DNA from: Bradyrhizobium nivariense
GTDB lineage: Bacteria; Pseudomonadota; Alphaproteobacteria; Rhizobiales; Xanthobacteraceae
Direction of reading: 5' to 3'
Assembly (NCBI RefSeq): GCF_029846715.1
Contig: NZ_JARVWW010000007.1
Location: 124,001 to 188,000 of the forward strand
Length of the DNA stretch: 64,000 nucleotides
Of the stretch, positions 20,567 to 29,366 are shown piece by piece. The notes under the pieces are model-generated. The model was not told the DNA's origin. It did not search any database and was given only the letters and a program-made list of their open reading frames with translations. A program made the position numbers and the translations under genes. The number at the start of each line of letters is the position of its first letter. Positions within the stretch are counted from its first letter, which is position 1.

Positions 20567-20753
20567 GGGAATTCTCATCCAGTTCGACTGATATATTTGC
20601 AGGTCCCGTCCTGGTCCGATGCTTAGCAGCGCAGCGGCCAGGCAAGTGTGACCGGAATCACTCTTAGATATTGGTGCACTTTATCAGGAAGAGGTTCAAA
20701 CCGGTGACCGGAGAAACCACAGCCCAGGCAAGCTGTTGGCCGGATGGATAATG

Positions 20754-20960
20754 TCAGGCGGCTGGGACCGCCTCAGGCGAACGGTCCTCGACCGGACGGC
20801 TCTCTGCTGCAGTCTCTATAATGGGAGCGAGCGCGGCCTCGGCCTTCTGGTACGGCGTCGCTTCAAGCTGCCAAACGAGGTCGGCACGCCAATCGTTCTT
20901 ACCGCGTTATGCAACGAGGTCCAGCTTTCTTGCCCGCTGCACGGCGGAGCGTGCGCCCGC
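20754..20960 (-). pseudogene. Degenerate 3' end of an unidentified gene
   Basis: Reading the minus strand in one frame gives RSAVQRARKLDLVA, a TAA, then continues in frame as GKNDWRADLVWQLEATPYQ, KAEAALAPIIETAAESRP and VPAA before a TGA at 20754-20756. Composition and codon use of the part after the first stop look strongly protein-like, yet it has no start. It looks like the eroded C-terminus of a gene. I do not recognise the family. Confidence 0.35.
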
Positions 20961-21102
20961 CCGCGTCGGCTCCGTACATGGGCAGCAATTTGACCGGTTG
21001 GTTTTGCAGGTTGTTAACCGTGGCGGAATACGCGCCGCATCGGTCATTGTCGCGCCCCAGAGTTGGTTGCACATACGTATGAATTCTACGGCGGATGTTT
21101 TC

Positions 21103-21573
21103 ATGCTGAGAGACGGCAAATATGCTGCCTGGTTCCGGACCCCGCGCGGTCAGGGCACGGGCCTTGTGGAATTGGTCGAGGGCCGGATCTCGGGCAGCGA
21201 CAGCTTCTTCACGTATGGCGGCTCTTATCGAGTCGACGAGCAGCGCTTCACGGCCGTTCTGACCACGCGGCGACATGCCGAGGGGCCGCCGACCGTGTTC
21301 GGGCCTGACGAGGTCGAGCTCAAGCTCTCGGGCGTGTGCCGCGGTGCGATGGCGACCTGCTCGGGAACGGCCAGGGAAGCGCCCGACGTGACGTTCGAGG
21401 CGACGTTGATCTACAACCAGGAAGATGCGCCGGCCAGCGACGCCCGATCTGCGGTCGTGAAGCTCAATGACAAATTGCCCAAGGGCCTCGACAGTCGTTC
21501 CCGGCCGCGCCATCCATTCACGCCGCGCAAAGCTCCCCTCTCTTATGGCGCCCCTGTCTTAGCCTTGCGTTGA
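21103..21573 (+). CDS. GrlR-like (T3SS negative regulator family) small protein
   Basis: A 156-residue protein beginning MLRDGKYAAWFRTPRGQGTG. Its repeating beta-strand pattern (GLVELVEGRISGSDSFFTYG, GSYRVDEQRFTAVLTTRRH) and the VELKLSGVCRG segment resemble the GrlR family, small beta-barrels named after the LEE regulator. Such proteins occur widely in Bradyrhizobium away from type III secretion genes; none is present here, so the role is open. The C-terminus (SRPRHPFTPRKA) is basic and possibly disordered. ATG 21103 follows a GGCGGA; ATG 21079 is an alternative with no ribosome site. Confidence 0.6.
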   Translation: MLRDGKYAAWFRTPRGQGTGLVELVEGRISGSDSFFTYGGSYRVDEQRFTAVLTTRRHAEGPPTVFGPDEVELKLSGVCRGAMATCSGTAREAPDVTFEATLIYNQEDAPASDARSAVVKLNDKLPKGLDSRSRPRHPFTPRKAPLSYGAPVLALR

Positions 21574-21671
21574 CGCTGTTGTCGCGAAAACTCGGTGAGA
21601 CCGCACTGCGGCAATCCTGCTTTTAGAGATGCAATCTAGGTTGAGGCCCACAACAGAAGACGGACAGGGAC

Positions 21672-21956
21672 ATGCCTCAGATCTGGATGACATACGACGA
21701 ACTGGCAACACTCAGCGGTTGTAGCGCAGCCGAGGCCAGGACGCAGGCGCTGCATCAGTCGCTCGATCGCCGCAAGAGCCGCGACGGGAACACCCGCGTC
21801 AAGCTGAACCCCGCCTTGATGGCCCGGTTCTTCGAGACCATTCGTGAAGCCGAATTCGACCTCGATGATGCGGTCGCGGCGTTGCGCGATACCCATCGGC
21901 AGATGTCCGGCGTTCTCGCGACCGAGCGGGCAAGCCTCGGGCGCGGAGTGGCGTAA
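21672..21956 (+). CDS. Hypothetical protein, 94 aa
   Basis: Not assigned. The start is well supported (ACAGGGAC just upstream of the ATG). It begins MPQIWMTYDELATLSGCSAA, which reads like a short helix-turn-helix (YDELATLSGCSAAEARTQAL), followed by a basic linker (DRRKSRDGNTRVKLN) and an amphipathic helix (FFETIREAEFDLDDAVAALR). It could be a small DNA-binding or adaptor protein. It ends 48 bases before a long hairpin shared with the convergent VanZ gene. Confidence 0.65.
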   Translation: MPQIWMTYDELATLSGCSAAEARTQALHQSLDRRKSRDGNTRVKLNPALMARFFETIREAEFDLDDAVAALRDTHRQMSGVLATERASLGRGVA

Positions 21957-22004
21957 GCCGGCCGCTCCGGCAGCGATCGCCACTTCCTTCGAAACAAAAA
22001 GCTC

Positions 22005-22041
22005 AAGCGCGATGACGATTCATTCCAATCGCATCGCGCTT
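22005..22041. terminator. Long hairpin (rhizobial palindromic repeat) between convergent genes
   Basis: AAGCGCGATG-A-CGATT pairs with AATCG-CATCGCGCTT across a 6-base loop (CATTCC), giving a 15-pair stem with one bulged base. The words resemble a palindrome family dispersed in rhizobial intergenic DNA. It lies between the ends of the 94-aa gene (plus) and the VanZ gene (minus, stop at 22041-22043), where it can terminate both. Confidence 0.65.
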
Positions 22042-22406
22042 CAGGACGGTGGTCGCGGCAAGAAAGCCAGAATGGTCTGAGCCAGAAGCACGCCGACCGT
22101 GCCGCCCGCCGCCTTTTGCAACACGTCGATCAAACGGGGATCGCGATCCGGCGTCACCGCCTGCAACACCTCGAGCCCGATTGCGACGGCGATCACGAAG
22201 GCGCAAGCCAGCTTGAGTCGTCCCGGCAGCAGGAATGACAGCAGGAAGCCCAACAGGCCGTAGGCGCTGAAGCGCTCGATCACCACGACCCAATAGGCTT
22301 CCGCATGGCCCACGAGCGCCGGCCTGCCCGCGAGCTTGGCGAGCGTGGCATAGATGATCAGCGCGAGGCAGATTGCCGCGGCTGCGATGAGATGGTTGCG
22401 GCGCAT
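22041..22406 (-). CDS. VanZ-like membrane protein
   Basis: A 121-residue integral membrane protein with four hydrophobic segments: LIAAAAICLALIIYATLAKL, VVIERFSAYGLLGFLLSFLL, LACAFVIAVAIGLEVLQAV and the final TVGVLLAQTILAFL. The RDPRLIDVLQKAAGGTVG segment is the typical VanZ signature (D-x-x-x-N/K near a G-rich helix). VanZ-like proteins are of uncertain function outside teicoplanin resistance. Start at 22406 (MRRNHLIAAAA); longer upstream starts lack support. A stem-loop abuts the stop codon. Confidence 0.75.
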   Translation of the reverse strand: MRRNHLIAAAAICLALIIYATLAKLAGRPALVGHAEAYWVVVIERFSAYGLLGFLLSFLLPGRLKLACAFVIAVAIGLEVLQAVTPDRDPRLIDVLQKAAGGTVGVLLAQTILAFLPRPPS

Positions 22407-22532
22407 GGCGCCAGCATAGCCGGTCGAGCGCCGGCTGCTTTCGAAAGCGGAGAACATCGTTAAGGTTCAAAAACTTTCGAGGGCATGAACCGAGGTTCGC
22501 GGGCGACCTGAAGCGTCCGCAGGGATCGACGT

Positions 22533-22784
22533 TCAACGCCGATTGTAGGACCAGCCCTTGTCGACATCGGTCGGGTAGTGGGCCGCGAAGTATGGATTCT
22601 TGAGGCAGTTTTGCGCAGGATCATAGATCCGGTCCGCGCATTCCCGGTAATTCAGGAATCTGCAATCGAAACCAAAGGCACACCATGGCGCGCCGTTCGG
22701 AAATCCGAACCGCACGGGGACTTGCGCCGACGCCACTGAAGGCAGAGCCAGGAGCAAAGCTACGGCGAGTGCGCGGGACATCAT
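22533..22784 (-). CDS. DUF3551-type small secreted protein
   Basis: An 83-residue exported protein. The signal peptide is MMSRALAVALLLALPSVASA with cleavage before QVPVRF. The mature part has three or four cysteines (WCAFGFDCRF, YRECADRIY, QNCLKNPYF), the pattern of the DUF3551 family, which is abundant in Bradyrhizobium and has no known function. GGAGGA sits 8 bases before the ATG. Single gene. Confidence 0.7.
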   Translation of the reverse strand: MMSRALAVALLLALPSVASAQVPVRFGFPNGAPWCAFGFDCRFLNYRECADRIYDPAQNCLKNPYFAAHYPTDVDKGWSYNRR

Positions 22785-23015
22785 GATGCGTTCCTCCAAC
22801 AACGACCGAGCGGTATCGAAGCCAATCGAGTGACGACTGTCCGCCGGAACGGGATGACATTCAATCTTCATCGCCGGATAGCTTAACATCGAGGCGCGGA
22901 GAGATCGAGAGCGTTGAAGGCGTTCGGGCTGCGTCGATCGGGGTCTTCGGTTCCTGGATCGATGAGGCAGACGCGCCCGTCCATGACGCGTCGCGCACGG
23001 CCGGCGCGACGGACG

Positions 23016-23189
23016 CTAGCTCTTCTTGGAGCTCTTGGATTTCAGCGACAGGCCGAGGCGCAGGGCCATGCGCTTGACCGCGTCGGGCGAGCGCCCGAGA
23101 AGTTTCGCCGCTTCCTCCAGCGAAGTCGAAGACTTGGCCAACTCCATCAGCCGGCGGTCCTCCTTGAACGACCAGGGCCTGCGCGCCAT
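23016..23189 (-). CDS. Small SANT/Myb-like helix-turn-helix protein
   Basis: A 57-residue basic protein, MARRPWSFKEDRRLMELAKS onward. W-S-x-x-E-D at the start, then SLEEAAKLLGRSPDAVKRM as a helix-turn-helix, resemble the SANT/Myb or sigma-70 region 4 type fold, ending in a lysine/serine tail (LKSKSSKKS). GAGAGGA lies 10-16 bases before the chosen ATG; an ATG four codons upstream sits directly on that sequence and is unlikely. Probably DNA-binding. Its context gives no target. Confidence 0.6.
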   Translation of the reverse strand: MARRPWSFKEDRRLMELAKSSTSLEEAAKLLGRSPDAVKRMALRLGLSLKSKSSKKS

Positions 23190-23449
23190 AACCGAATTCA
23201 TCCTCTCGTCGACACAAAGACAAAGCCGCCAAAGCGGACCCACGTGCGCTCGACGGCTTTGCTTGGGTGGGGCCGGGCTTGGGGAGCCCGGTGCGAAGAT
23301 GGATATGCGATCCCGCGGCGTTCGCAACAAACAACGCCGGTTAAGCTAACCGCTCAACCTTACCGCGATGAATCCGCCGGCTGACGTTCCGTATAACCAC
23401 GGAGTTTTTCCGATGCGCGCGCTCCGAACAGCCCGGTGGACGGCGGCTG

Positions 23450-23665
23450 ATGGATCATTGGCTCATCGAAGACGGAAGGATCTGCTTCGAGACCATCGCG
23501 GTGGCGGCGTCGAGCCGAGAACCGGTTCACCTTGCCGGGACCAAGCCCTTCATATGTTCTCGAAGCCTGCGCCAATATCCTTGGCAATGGACGGGGCGCG
23601 GCGGGTGCGGGCCGGTCCTGCGGGTGGCGGACGTCGTGCCAACGGGAGACATCGTCCCGCCGTGA
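23450..23665 (+). CDS. Hypothetical protein, 71 aa
   Basis: A doubtful frame: MDHWLIEDGRICFETIAVAA then REPVHLAGTKPFICSRSLR. The composition is protein-like, with two cysteines and several tryptophans, and codon third positions are GC-rich, but the ribosome site is poor and I know no relatives. It is the best candidate in 23.2-23.8 kb. Confidence 0.35.
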   Translation: MDHWLIEDGRICFETIAVAASSREPVHLAGTKPFICSRSLRQYPWQWTGRGGCGPVLRVADVVPTGDIVPP

Positions 23666-23908
23666 TCACTTACGCGCGACTGGGAATCGTCGTCGCGGCG
23701 TCACGTCGCGGAATCAACGTGAATTGAATCATCGCATGGCGTTGATCGCAATGGCTTCGATCGGGAATCGATCCAATCGCGACGCATGCATGCAGCAGCG
23801 ATCTCGATGAGCAGCATTGCGCTTCTCTCGGACGGCTCGTCACGAGATCGTCGAATTCGTTCGGCTATGGTCGCGCGCGAACAACCACGAACAAATCAGA
23901 AGACCGAG

Positions 23909-24064
23909 ATGCTTCAGAAAGCGCGAGCGGCACTTCCTCTCTCGAAGATCAGGGAGCGGGCATTTGAGGGCGCGTTTTTCAGCGTTGCGCTGATCGCGAT
24001 GGCGGGCTGGGTGTATTTCATCACGCTGTTGCTGGTGAGATTGTTCCTCTGGTTTTTCGGTTGA
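23909..24064 (+). CDS. Small single-pass membrane protein, 51 aa
   Basis: MLQKARAALPLSKIRERAFE leads into one strong transmembrane helix (SVALIAMAGWVYFITLLLVR) and ends LFLWFFG. The basic N-terminus would stay in the cytoplasm. No recognised family. The ribosome site is weak; an in-frame start 123 bases upstream would add a polar N-terminus. The hydrophobic run makes a real protein more likely than not. Confidence 0.45.
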   Translation: MLQKARAALPLSKIRERAFEGAFFSVALIAMAGWVYFITLLLVRLFLWFFG

Positions 24065-24597
24065 AGCGCGCCCCCGGTCACTTCGCGGTGCACATGCTGC
24101 CCAAAAAATCGCTGGCTTGGCGAGAAAATCAGCGGCGCTCATCATGATGTCGACACAACTCGAAGATGAGAATGTCTTGCCGGATGAAATAGCAAGGGTC
24201 CGTAAAATAGGGATATCCGAGAGGCAGCGGTTCTGATCTTCGCTGCGATCCTGGAGCGCCAGAACGTATCATGTGCCGGAGCGTTACGCGCTTTCAGGGG
24301 GTAACCGAAGTGCCGCGCGAGACGTAGTTCCGGCATATGCAGAGCACTGGCAGTGGAGGCAGTCATCCCGGATTACGTTAACGCGCGTCAGACATTGTTT
24401 GCCGGGCGCGCGCTCACCAGCGTGTGCATGGTTCTTGCTAGTGTCTGATGGTCCTTCCTGATGGTCCTTGGTGCATGAATGAGGCGTCAATGAACTGGCT
24501 GGTTGCCCTGGTCGTCCCAGATACAGGCTTGTCGTTTTTGTTCGAGCCTAGGGCCGCCGTTCTGACGGTTTGACCTGAGCGAAGAAGGTGGACACCA
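24065..24597. other. Gene-poor stretch
   Basis: About 530 bases with no supported gene. A short direct repeat, TGATGGTCCTT, occurs twice near 24446-24470. Nothing else recognised; the end should hold the promoter of the 92-aa gene. Confidence 0.4.
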
Positions 24598-24876
24598 ATG
24601 ACTAATTTCGAGAATAACGCGCCGCGGCGGTATTTCGTCGATGAGGTCGGCAGGCGCGTTCTGATCGGGCTCACGCTCGAGGAAACTTCCGAGTTCGAAC
24701 GGCTGGACGTCGAGCCGGATTGCGATCGGGCGCTGGAAGGACGCATTGAACATGGTTCTCACGCGCTTGCCGGTGAGAGGCGTTGGCGGGAGCTATACGC
24801 CAAGCATGAAGGCGCCTGGAGAGTTTGGATGGCGCGAAGCCGCATCGATCAACCAAATCACGCCCAGCTTGACTAG
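24598..24876 (+). CDS. Hypothetical protein, 92 aa
   Basis: Unrecognised cytoplasmic protein: MTNFENNAPRRYFVDEVGRR, VLIGLTLEETSEFERLD and a C-terminal helix (ERRWRELYAKHEGAWRVWMA). GAAGGTGG lies 7 bases before the ATG, a good ribosome site, and codon use is normal. The LTLEETSEFERLD part is reminiscent of short helical proteins encoded near rhizobial regulators, but no function is claimed. Confidence 0.6.
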   Translation: MTNFENNAPRRYFVDEVGRRVLIGLTLEETSEFERLDVEPDCDRALEGRIEHGSHALAGERRWRELYAKHEGAWRVWMARSRIDQPNHAQLD

Positions 24877-24974
24877 TCCGAACGATATCATTCAAGGCTA
24901 TCATCCAAGGCACGATCCTCTCGATGCATGGGTAGCCTGGATCGGCGTCGGGCAGTCGCGCGCTCGACAAAAAA

Positions 24975-25181
24975 CTAAGCGCCTTCGCCCTCGTCAGATG
25001 GTGCGGGGAAAAGCTTTGCGAGGCGATCCAGCCCCATCCCGCGTTCTGCGGTATCGAGAGCGCGCCGAACGACGACGTGCCTGAATTTCCATTCAGGACC
25101 TTCAAATTGGTCTGAAGCCCAAATCTGCGGCCTGGGGCGACCGTCCAAGCCGCGAATCCAGACGAAGTAGTAGCCGTCCAT
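24975..25181 (-). CDS. Hypothetical protein, 68 aa
   Basis: Starts MDGYYFVWIRGLDGRPRPQI, continues WASDQFEGPEWKFRHVVVRR and ends in an acidic tail (PSDEGEGA). The aromatic-rich beta-strand N-terminus looks like a folded small domain, not a chance frame. Poor ribosome spacing. No family recognised. Confidence 0.45.
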   Translation of the reverse strand: MDGYYFVWIRGLDGRPRPQIWASDQFEGPEWKFRHVVVRRALDTAERGMGLDRLAKLFPAPSDEGEGA

Positions 25182-25284
25182 CCTGCTCGTAAGTCCCTTT
25201 CGCAGTTCAGGGCGATCGACCGCTACTCAACGGTCTTGCACGTCGATCTTGGGCGAGTTTGTCGCGAAGGGTGGTCGATGCCGA

Positions 25285-26349
25285 CTAACCTAAGCCGATA
25301 CGTTTGTGCTGATAGCCGCGGTCGAGAATAGCTTGCCACCACCTCTGATTGTCAAAGAACCATCGAACCGTCTTGGCCAATCCGCTTTCGAAGTTCTCGT
25401 CAGCACGCCATCCAAGTTCACGTTCGAGCTTTGTCGCGTCAATCGCATAACGGCGATCGTGACCAGGGCGATCGGCAACGAACGAAATCAGGCTTCGCCG
25501 AGAACCCGTCGCACCTGGTGAAATTTCGTCCAGCAAATGACAGATGTTTTCTACCACGTGCAGGTTGGTGCGCTCATTTCGCCCGCCAACATTGTACGTT
25601 TCGCCGACCACGCCGCGCTCGAGCACAAGGGCGAGTGCCCTGGCGTGATCTTCGACATAGAGCCAGTCGCGAATGTTCTTTCCGTCGCCGTAAACCGGCA
25701 GCGGCTCTCCTGCGAGCCCCTTGATGATCATGTGGGGAATGAGTTTCTCGGGAAAATGATAGGGTCCGTAGTTGTTCGAGCAATTCGTAACCAACGTCGG
25801 AAGTTCATAGGTTTCGTGCCAGGCGCGGACCAAATGATCGGACGATGCTTTACTCGCCGAGTAAGGCGAGTTCGGTGCGTAGGATGTTGTTTCCGTGAAG
25901 TAGCCATCCTCGCCGAGCGAGCCAAACACCTCGTCGGTTGAGATATGAAGAAACCGAAAACCAGAGCGGCGGTCCGGCGACAAACCTCGCCAATGGCGGA
26001 GCGCCTCCTGCAGCAACGTGAACGTGCCGACGATGTTGGTCTGGATGAATTCCCCAGGACCATCAATCGAGCGATCGACATGGCTTTCGGCGGCCAAATG
26101 CATTACCGCATCAGGCTGATATTTTTCGAACAGTTTACGGAGTGACAGCGCTTCGCAAATGCACTGCTTCTCGAATGCGTACCGTGGATTTGCTTCAGTG
26201 TCAGGGAGCGATTCGAGATTTGCCGCGTAGGTAAGCTTGTCGATATTGACGACGCGGGCGTGCGTATCCCGAAGCAGATGACGGACGACTGCAGATCCGA
26301 TGAAACCTGCACCGCCCGTAACGAAAATCGTGGAGCCTTCAAAGCGCAT
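25285..26349 (-). CDS. rmlB: dTDP-glucose 4,6-dehydratase
   Basis: A 354-residue SDR-fold enzyme, second step of dTDP-L-rhamnose synthesis (dTDP-glucose to the 4-keto-6-deoxy sugar). NAD-binding [24 protein letters not shown], the catalytic YSASKASSD (Tyr-x3-Lys), and a C-terminal [11 protein letters not shown] are all standard. Full length. It follows rmlA by 12 bases on the minus strand. Confidence 0.96.
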   Translation of the reverse strand: MRFEGSTIFVTGGAGFIGSAVVRHLLRDTHARVVNIDKLTYAANLESLPDTEANPRYAFEKQCICEALSLRKLFEKYQPDAVMHLAAESHVDRSIDGPGEFIQTNIVGTFTLLQEALRHWRGLSPDRRSGFRFLHISTDEVFGSLGEDGYFTETTSYAPNSPYSASKASSDHLVRAWHETYELPTLVTNCSNNYGPYHFPEKLIPHMIIKGLAGEPLPVYGDGKNIRDWLYVEDHARALALVLERGVVGETYNVGGRNERTNLHVVENICHLLDEISPGATGSRRSLISFVADRPGHDRRYAIDATKLERELGWRADENFESGLAKTVRWFFDNQRWWQAILDRGYQHKRIGLG

Positions 26350-26361
26350 GAATGGTTTGCC

Positions 26362-27249
26362 TCAGTCGGATGCGTGAGCGGCGAAGGAGCGGGCCACCGA
26401 TTGCAGGTACTCACCGTAACTGCTCTTGGCGGTCTTCTCGGCAACCTTTGCGAAGGCGTCCAGAGAAATGTAGCCACGCCGCAAGGCGATTTCTTCGGGG
26501 CAGGCGATGCGCAGGCCCTGACGTTGTTCGAGGATCTGAACGAAGTGACTGGCCTCGACCAGCGAAGCGTGTGTTCCCGTGTCGAGCCAGGCAAATCCAC
26601 GCCCGAGCACCTCGACGAAGAGGTCGCCACGGGCGAGGTAGGCGTTGTTCACGTCGGTAATCTCAACCTCTCCCCGTGCGGAAGGTTTGATCTTTGCAGC
26701 GATGTCGAGCACATCATTGTCGTAAAAATACAGGCCGGTTACAGCCACGTCGGACTTCGGTTGCTTGGGCTTCTCTTCGATCGAGCGTGCGCGCCCGTCA
26801 CTGCCGAGTTCAACCACGCCATATTGCTCAGGCGAGTTGACCACATATCCGAAAATCGTGGCGCCGTTCTTTCGCAAAGCTGCCTTCGCGAGCATTTCCG
26901 GCAGGCCATGCCCGTAGAAGATGTTGTCTCCCAGGACCAGGGCAACGGAATCCGACCCTACGAATTCGCGGCCGACGATGAAAGCGTCGGCAAGTCCGCG
27001 GGGAGTTTCCTGACTTGCATACGAAAACTTGACGCCGATCTCCGATCCATCGCCCAGCAAGCGCTGAAACAGTGGCTTATCCAGAGGCGTCGAAATGACA
27101 AGAATGTCGCGAATTCCAGCGAGCATCAATGTCGACAGTGGATAGTAGATCATCGGCTTGTCGAAAACCGGGAGCAACTGCTTCGACACCACTGTCGTGA
27201 CGGGATAAAGGCGAGAGCCTGTTCCGCCAGCGAGTATAATTCCCTTCAT
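26362..27249 (-). CDS. rmlA: Glucose-1-phosphate thymidylyltransferase
   Basis: A 295-residue nucleotidyltransferase, first step of dTDP-rhamnose synthesis (dTTP + glucose-1-phosphate to dTDP-glucose). [16 protein letters not shown] is the nucleotide-binding loop; [21 protein letters not shown] and [15 protein letters not shown] are family motifs. The start at 27249 has GAGAGGA just upstream. It leads the minus-strand pair rmlA-rmlB, 85 bases from the divergent rmlC. Confidence 0.95.
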   Translation of the reverse strand: MKGIILAGGTGSRLYPVTTVVSKQLLPVFDKPMIYYPLSTLMLAGIRDILVISTPLDKPLFQRLLGDGSEIGVKFSYASQETPRGLADAFIVGREFVGSDSVALVLGDNIFYGHGLPEMLAKAALRKNGATIFGYVVNSPEQYGVVELGSDGRARSIEEKPKQPKSDVAVTGLYFYDNDVLDIAAKIKPSARGEVEITDVNNAYLARGDLFVEVLGRGFAWLDTGTHASLVEASHFVQILEQRQGLRIACPEEIALRRGYISLDAFAKVAEKTAKSSYGEYLQSVARSFAAHASD

Positions 27250-27334
27250 CGGTCCTCTCTGGTTTACCGGTCTGAAAATATCAGATAGTGTGCGCTGCAC
27301 AAGACTATTATACGAGCCGAGCTAAAGTCGCAAA
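27250..27334. promoter_or_regulatory. Divergent promoter gap between rmlAB and rmlCD
   Basis: An 85-base, AT-richer gap separates the two halves of the rhamnose pathway and must hold promoters for both. TATTATAC around 27306 could be a -10 element for rmlC. No clear operator is visible. Confidence 0.4.
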
Positions 27335-27889
27335 ATGAACGTTATCAGGACAGATTTGCCGGAAGTTTTGATCATCGAGCCGAAGCTATTCGGCGATCAA
27401 CGCGGCTTTTTCTTGGAATCGTACCAATTCGAACGGTATGCGCAGAACGGTGTGACGCGACCATTCGTGCAGGACAATCTCTCACGCTCGCGTTATGGAG
27501 TTTTGCGCGGCCTTCATCTGCAGAACCCGTTCACGCAAGGCAAGCTCGTTACGGCGCTTCGCGGTCGGGTTCTCGACGTTGCAGTTGATGTTCGTGTTGG
27601 CAGCCCAAACTTTGGGCGTCATGTTGCTGTCGAATTGAACGAGGATAATCGCAGGCAATTGTGGGTTCCTCGTGGTTTCGCGCACGGCTTCGCCGTTCTC
27701 TCCGAAACGGCAGATTTCTTCTACAAATGCGACGAGCTCTACAGCCCCAAGGACGAAATCTCGGTGCGATGGAACGATCCGGCGATCGGCGTCGACTGGG
27801 GCGTTGCAGATCCCTCGCTTTCGCCGAAGGACGCCGAAGCGCCACTGCTGGCAGACGTGAAGAACCTCCCGCGGTATGGGGAGGTCTGA
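27335..27889 (+). CDS. rmlC: dTDP-4-dehydrorhamnose 3,5-epimerase
   Basis: A 184-residue cupin enzyme, third step of dTDP-rhamnose synthesis. GDQRGFFLESYQ, the catalytic histidine in YGVLRGLHLQ, the LRGRVLDVAVDVR strand and WVPRGFAHGFAVLSE are characteristic. Full length. rmlD begins one base after its stop. Confidence 0.96.
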   Translation: MNVIRTDLPEVLIIEPKLFGDQRGFFLESYQFERYAQNGVTRPFVQDNLSRSRYGVLRGLHLQNPFTQGKLVTALRGRVLDVAVDVRVGSPNFGRHVAVELNEDNRRQLWVPRGFAHGFAVLSETADFFYKCDELYSPKDEISVRWNDPAIGVDWGVADPSLSPKDAEAPLLADVKNLPRYGEV

Positions 27890-27890
27890 C

Positions 27891-28787
27891 GTGAGGATAC
27901 TTCTCACCGGCGCTGCGGGACAGGTGGGTGGCGCTCTGCTCCCGTTGCTTCAGGCGCGGGCGGACGTTGTTGCCCCGACGCGTGAAGAGTTCGACTTGTC
28001 GCGACCGGCTGAGCTTGCGGAAAAGTTGAATCGGATCGAGCCGGACCTGATCATCAATCCGGCCGCGTATACCGCCGTTGATCGCGCAGAAGACGAACGC
28101 GATCTGGCATTTCGGGTCAACGCTGAATCCCCCAAAGCCATCGCCCAGTGGGCAGCGCAGCGACGCGTGCCGCTCGTCCACTTCTCTACCGACTATGTCT
28201 TCGATGGCTCAGGCGATCGGCCTTGGCGCGAGGACAGCATTCCGCGTCCTCTCTCGGTCTATGGTGAAAGCAAGCTCGCCGGAGACGAGGGGATCGCGGA
28301 GGCGGGCGGTCTGCATTTGATCGCACGTACATCCTGGGTCTACGCCGCCACTGGCGCGAATTTTCTTAAGACGATCGTGCGGCTTGCGGGTGAGCGGGAA
28401 CAGTTGCGAATTGTTGCCGACCAGATCGGCGCTCCAACGAGCGCGAACGCGATTTCGCAAGCGGTCGTTGCGATGCTGCCGCGGTCTGACGAGAACACTT
28501 CCACGATGTTCGAGCAGCGAGGAGGTGTCGTCAATCTGGTTTGCGCCGGCGAGACCAGTTGGCACGGTTTTGCGACCTCGATCGTTTCCGGGCTGAAATC
28601 GCGCGGCGCCAAATTCGCCGTGAAGGAGATTGTTGCGATCGGTTCAGGGGAGTTTCCTGTCAAGGCGACGCGCCCATCCAACTCGCGCTTGGACTTGACA
28701 CGCCTGCGCCAACGGTTCGACATTGCAATGCCGACTTGGGAGCAGGCGCTCGATCGAGAGTTGGATGCTCTCAAGGAACCGATCTGA
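27891..28787 (+). CDS. rmlD: dTDP-4-dehydrorhamnose reductase
   Basis: A 298-residue SDR enzyme, last step of dTDP-L-rhamnose synthesis. It starts with GTG (VRILLTGAAGQVGGAL), with GGGGAGG 6-12 bases upstream inside the end of rmlC; an ATG five codons earlier would overlap rmlC and is less likely. HFSTDYVFDG and the catalytic YGESKLAGDE are present. With rmlA, B and C the pathway is complete, so L-rhamnose is a predicted component of the polymer made here. Confidence 0.93.
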   Translation: MRILLTGAAGQVGGALLPLLQARADVVAPTREEFDLSRPAELAEKLNRIEPDLIINPAAYTAVDRAEDERDLAFRVNAESPKAIAQWAAQRRVPLVHFSTDYVFDGSGDRPWREDSIPRPLSVYGESKLAGDEGIAEAGGLHLIARTSWVYAATGANFLKTIVRLAGEREQLRIVADQIGAPTSANAISQAVVAMLPRSDENTSTMFEQRGGVVNLVCAGETSWHGFATSIVSGLKSRGAKFAVKEIVAIGSGEFPVKATRPSNSRLDLTRLRQRFDIAMPTWEQALDRELDALKEPI

Positions 28788-28903
28788 ACGCTGTTTGGAT
28801 TGGTTCATGGCGGGATCGGGAGCAGAACGATCGCCGGCTTTATACTTTATTAACCATCTTGGATCCATTTTCTGGTCTGTCCTTTCGAACCGGAAATGCG
28901 CGC

Positions 28904-29326
28904 ATGTTCCAACTGTTCCTGCGGGCCCGCACCCATAGCTTCCTGAGAGATCGTTTCGGGGGGGAGCAGACCTTCCGCGCGCGCTCGCCCGAGCGCGACG
29001 CCGAAACCGATCACACGCGCATCGAAGCGATCATGATCGCGATCGAGGATGCCCTGCACGCGGCGGAGCGGGAACAGTCGGGCCTGAACCGCCGGGTGGA
29101 AGACGTGCTGGCGCGTGCCGCCGTGACTTTCGGCAACGGCGATGACGAATATCTCGAGCGCGAGGCGCTCGACAATCACCACCAGGATCTGTTCGACACG
29201 GAGATTCTGAACGGCCAGCGCAGGCTCAAGGAGCTCGGCGCCTCGATCGCTCATTTCAGGTTCCTGAAGGCGGCGATGCTGAGCCGCTTTCCGGAGTACA
29301 GGCCTCCGGCAAGCTCCGCCAATTAA
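28904..29326 (+). CDS. Hypothetical protein, 140 aa
   Basis: Unrecognised. It starts MFQLFLRARTHSFLRDRF and is mostly charged helix, including IEAIMIAIEDALHAAEREQS and a C-terminal QRRLKELGASIAHFRFLKA. No membrane segment or motif. It may belong to a general rhizobial family of helical proteins. It follows rmlD by 116 bases, so co-transcription is possible. The ribosome site is weak. Confidence 0.55.
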   Translation: MFQLFLRARTHSFLRDRFGGEQTFRARSPERDAETDHTRIEAIMIAIEDALHAAEREQSGLNRRVEDVLARAAVTFGNGDDEYLEREALDNHHQDLFDTEILNGQRRLKELGASIAHFRFLKAAMLSRFPEYRPPASSAN

Positions 29327-29366
29327 AGGGCGGCGCGGCGCATGACGCCTCGGCGAGCCGTTGCGG

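Noticed and set aside
21103..21573. Type III secretion locus
   Set aside because: Only a GrlR-like protein is present; no secretion components, chaperones or effectors are in the window.
26260..27288. 342-codon plus-strand frame across rmlB/rmlA
   Set aside because: Antisense shadow of two fully conserved enzymes.
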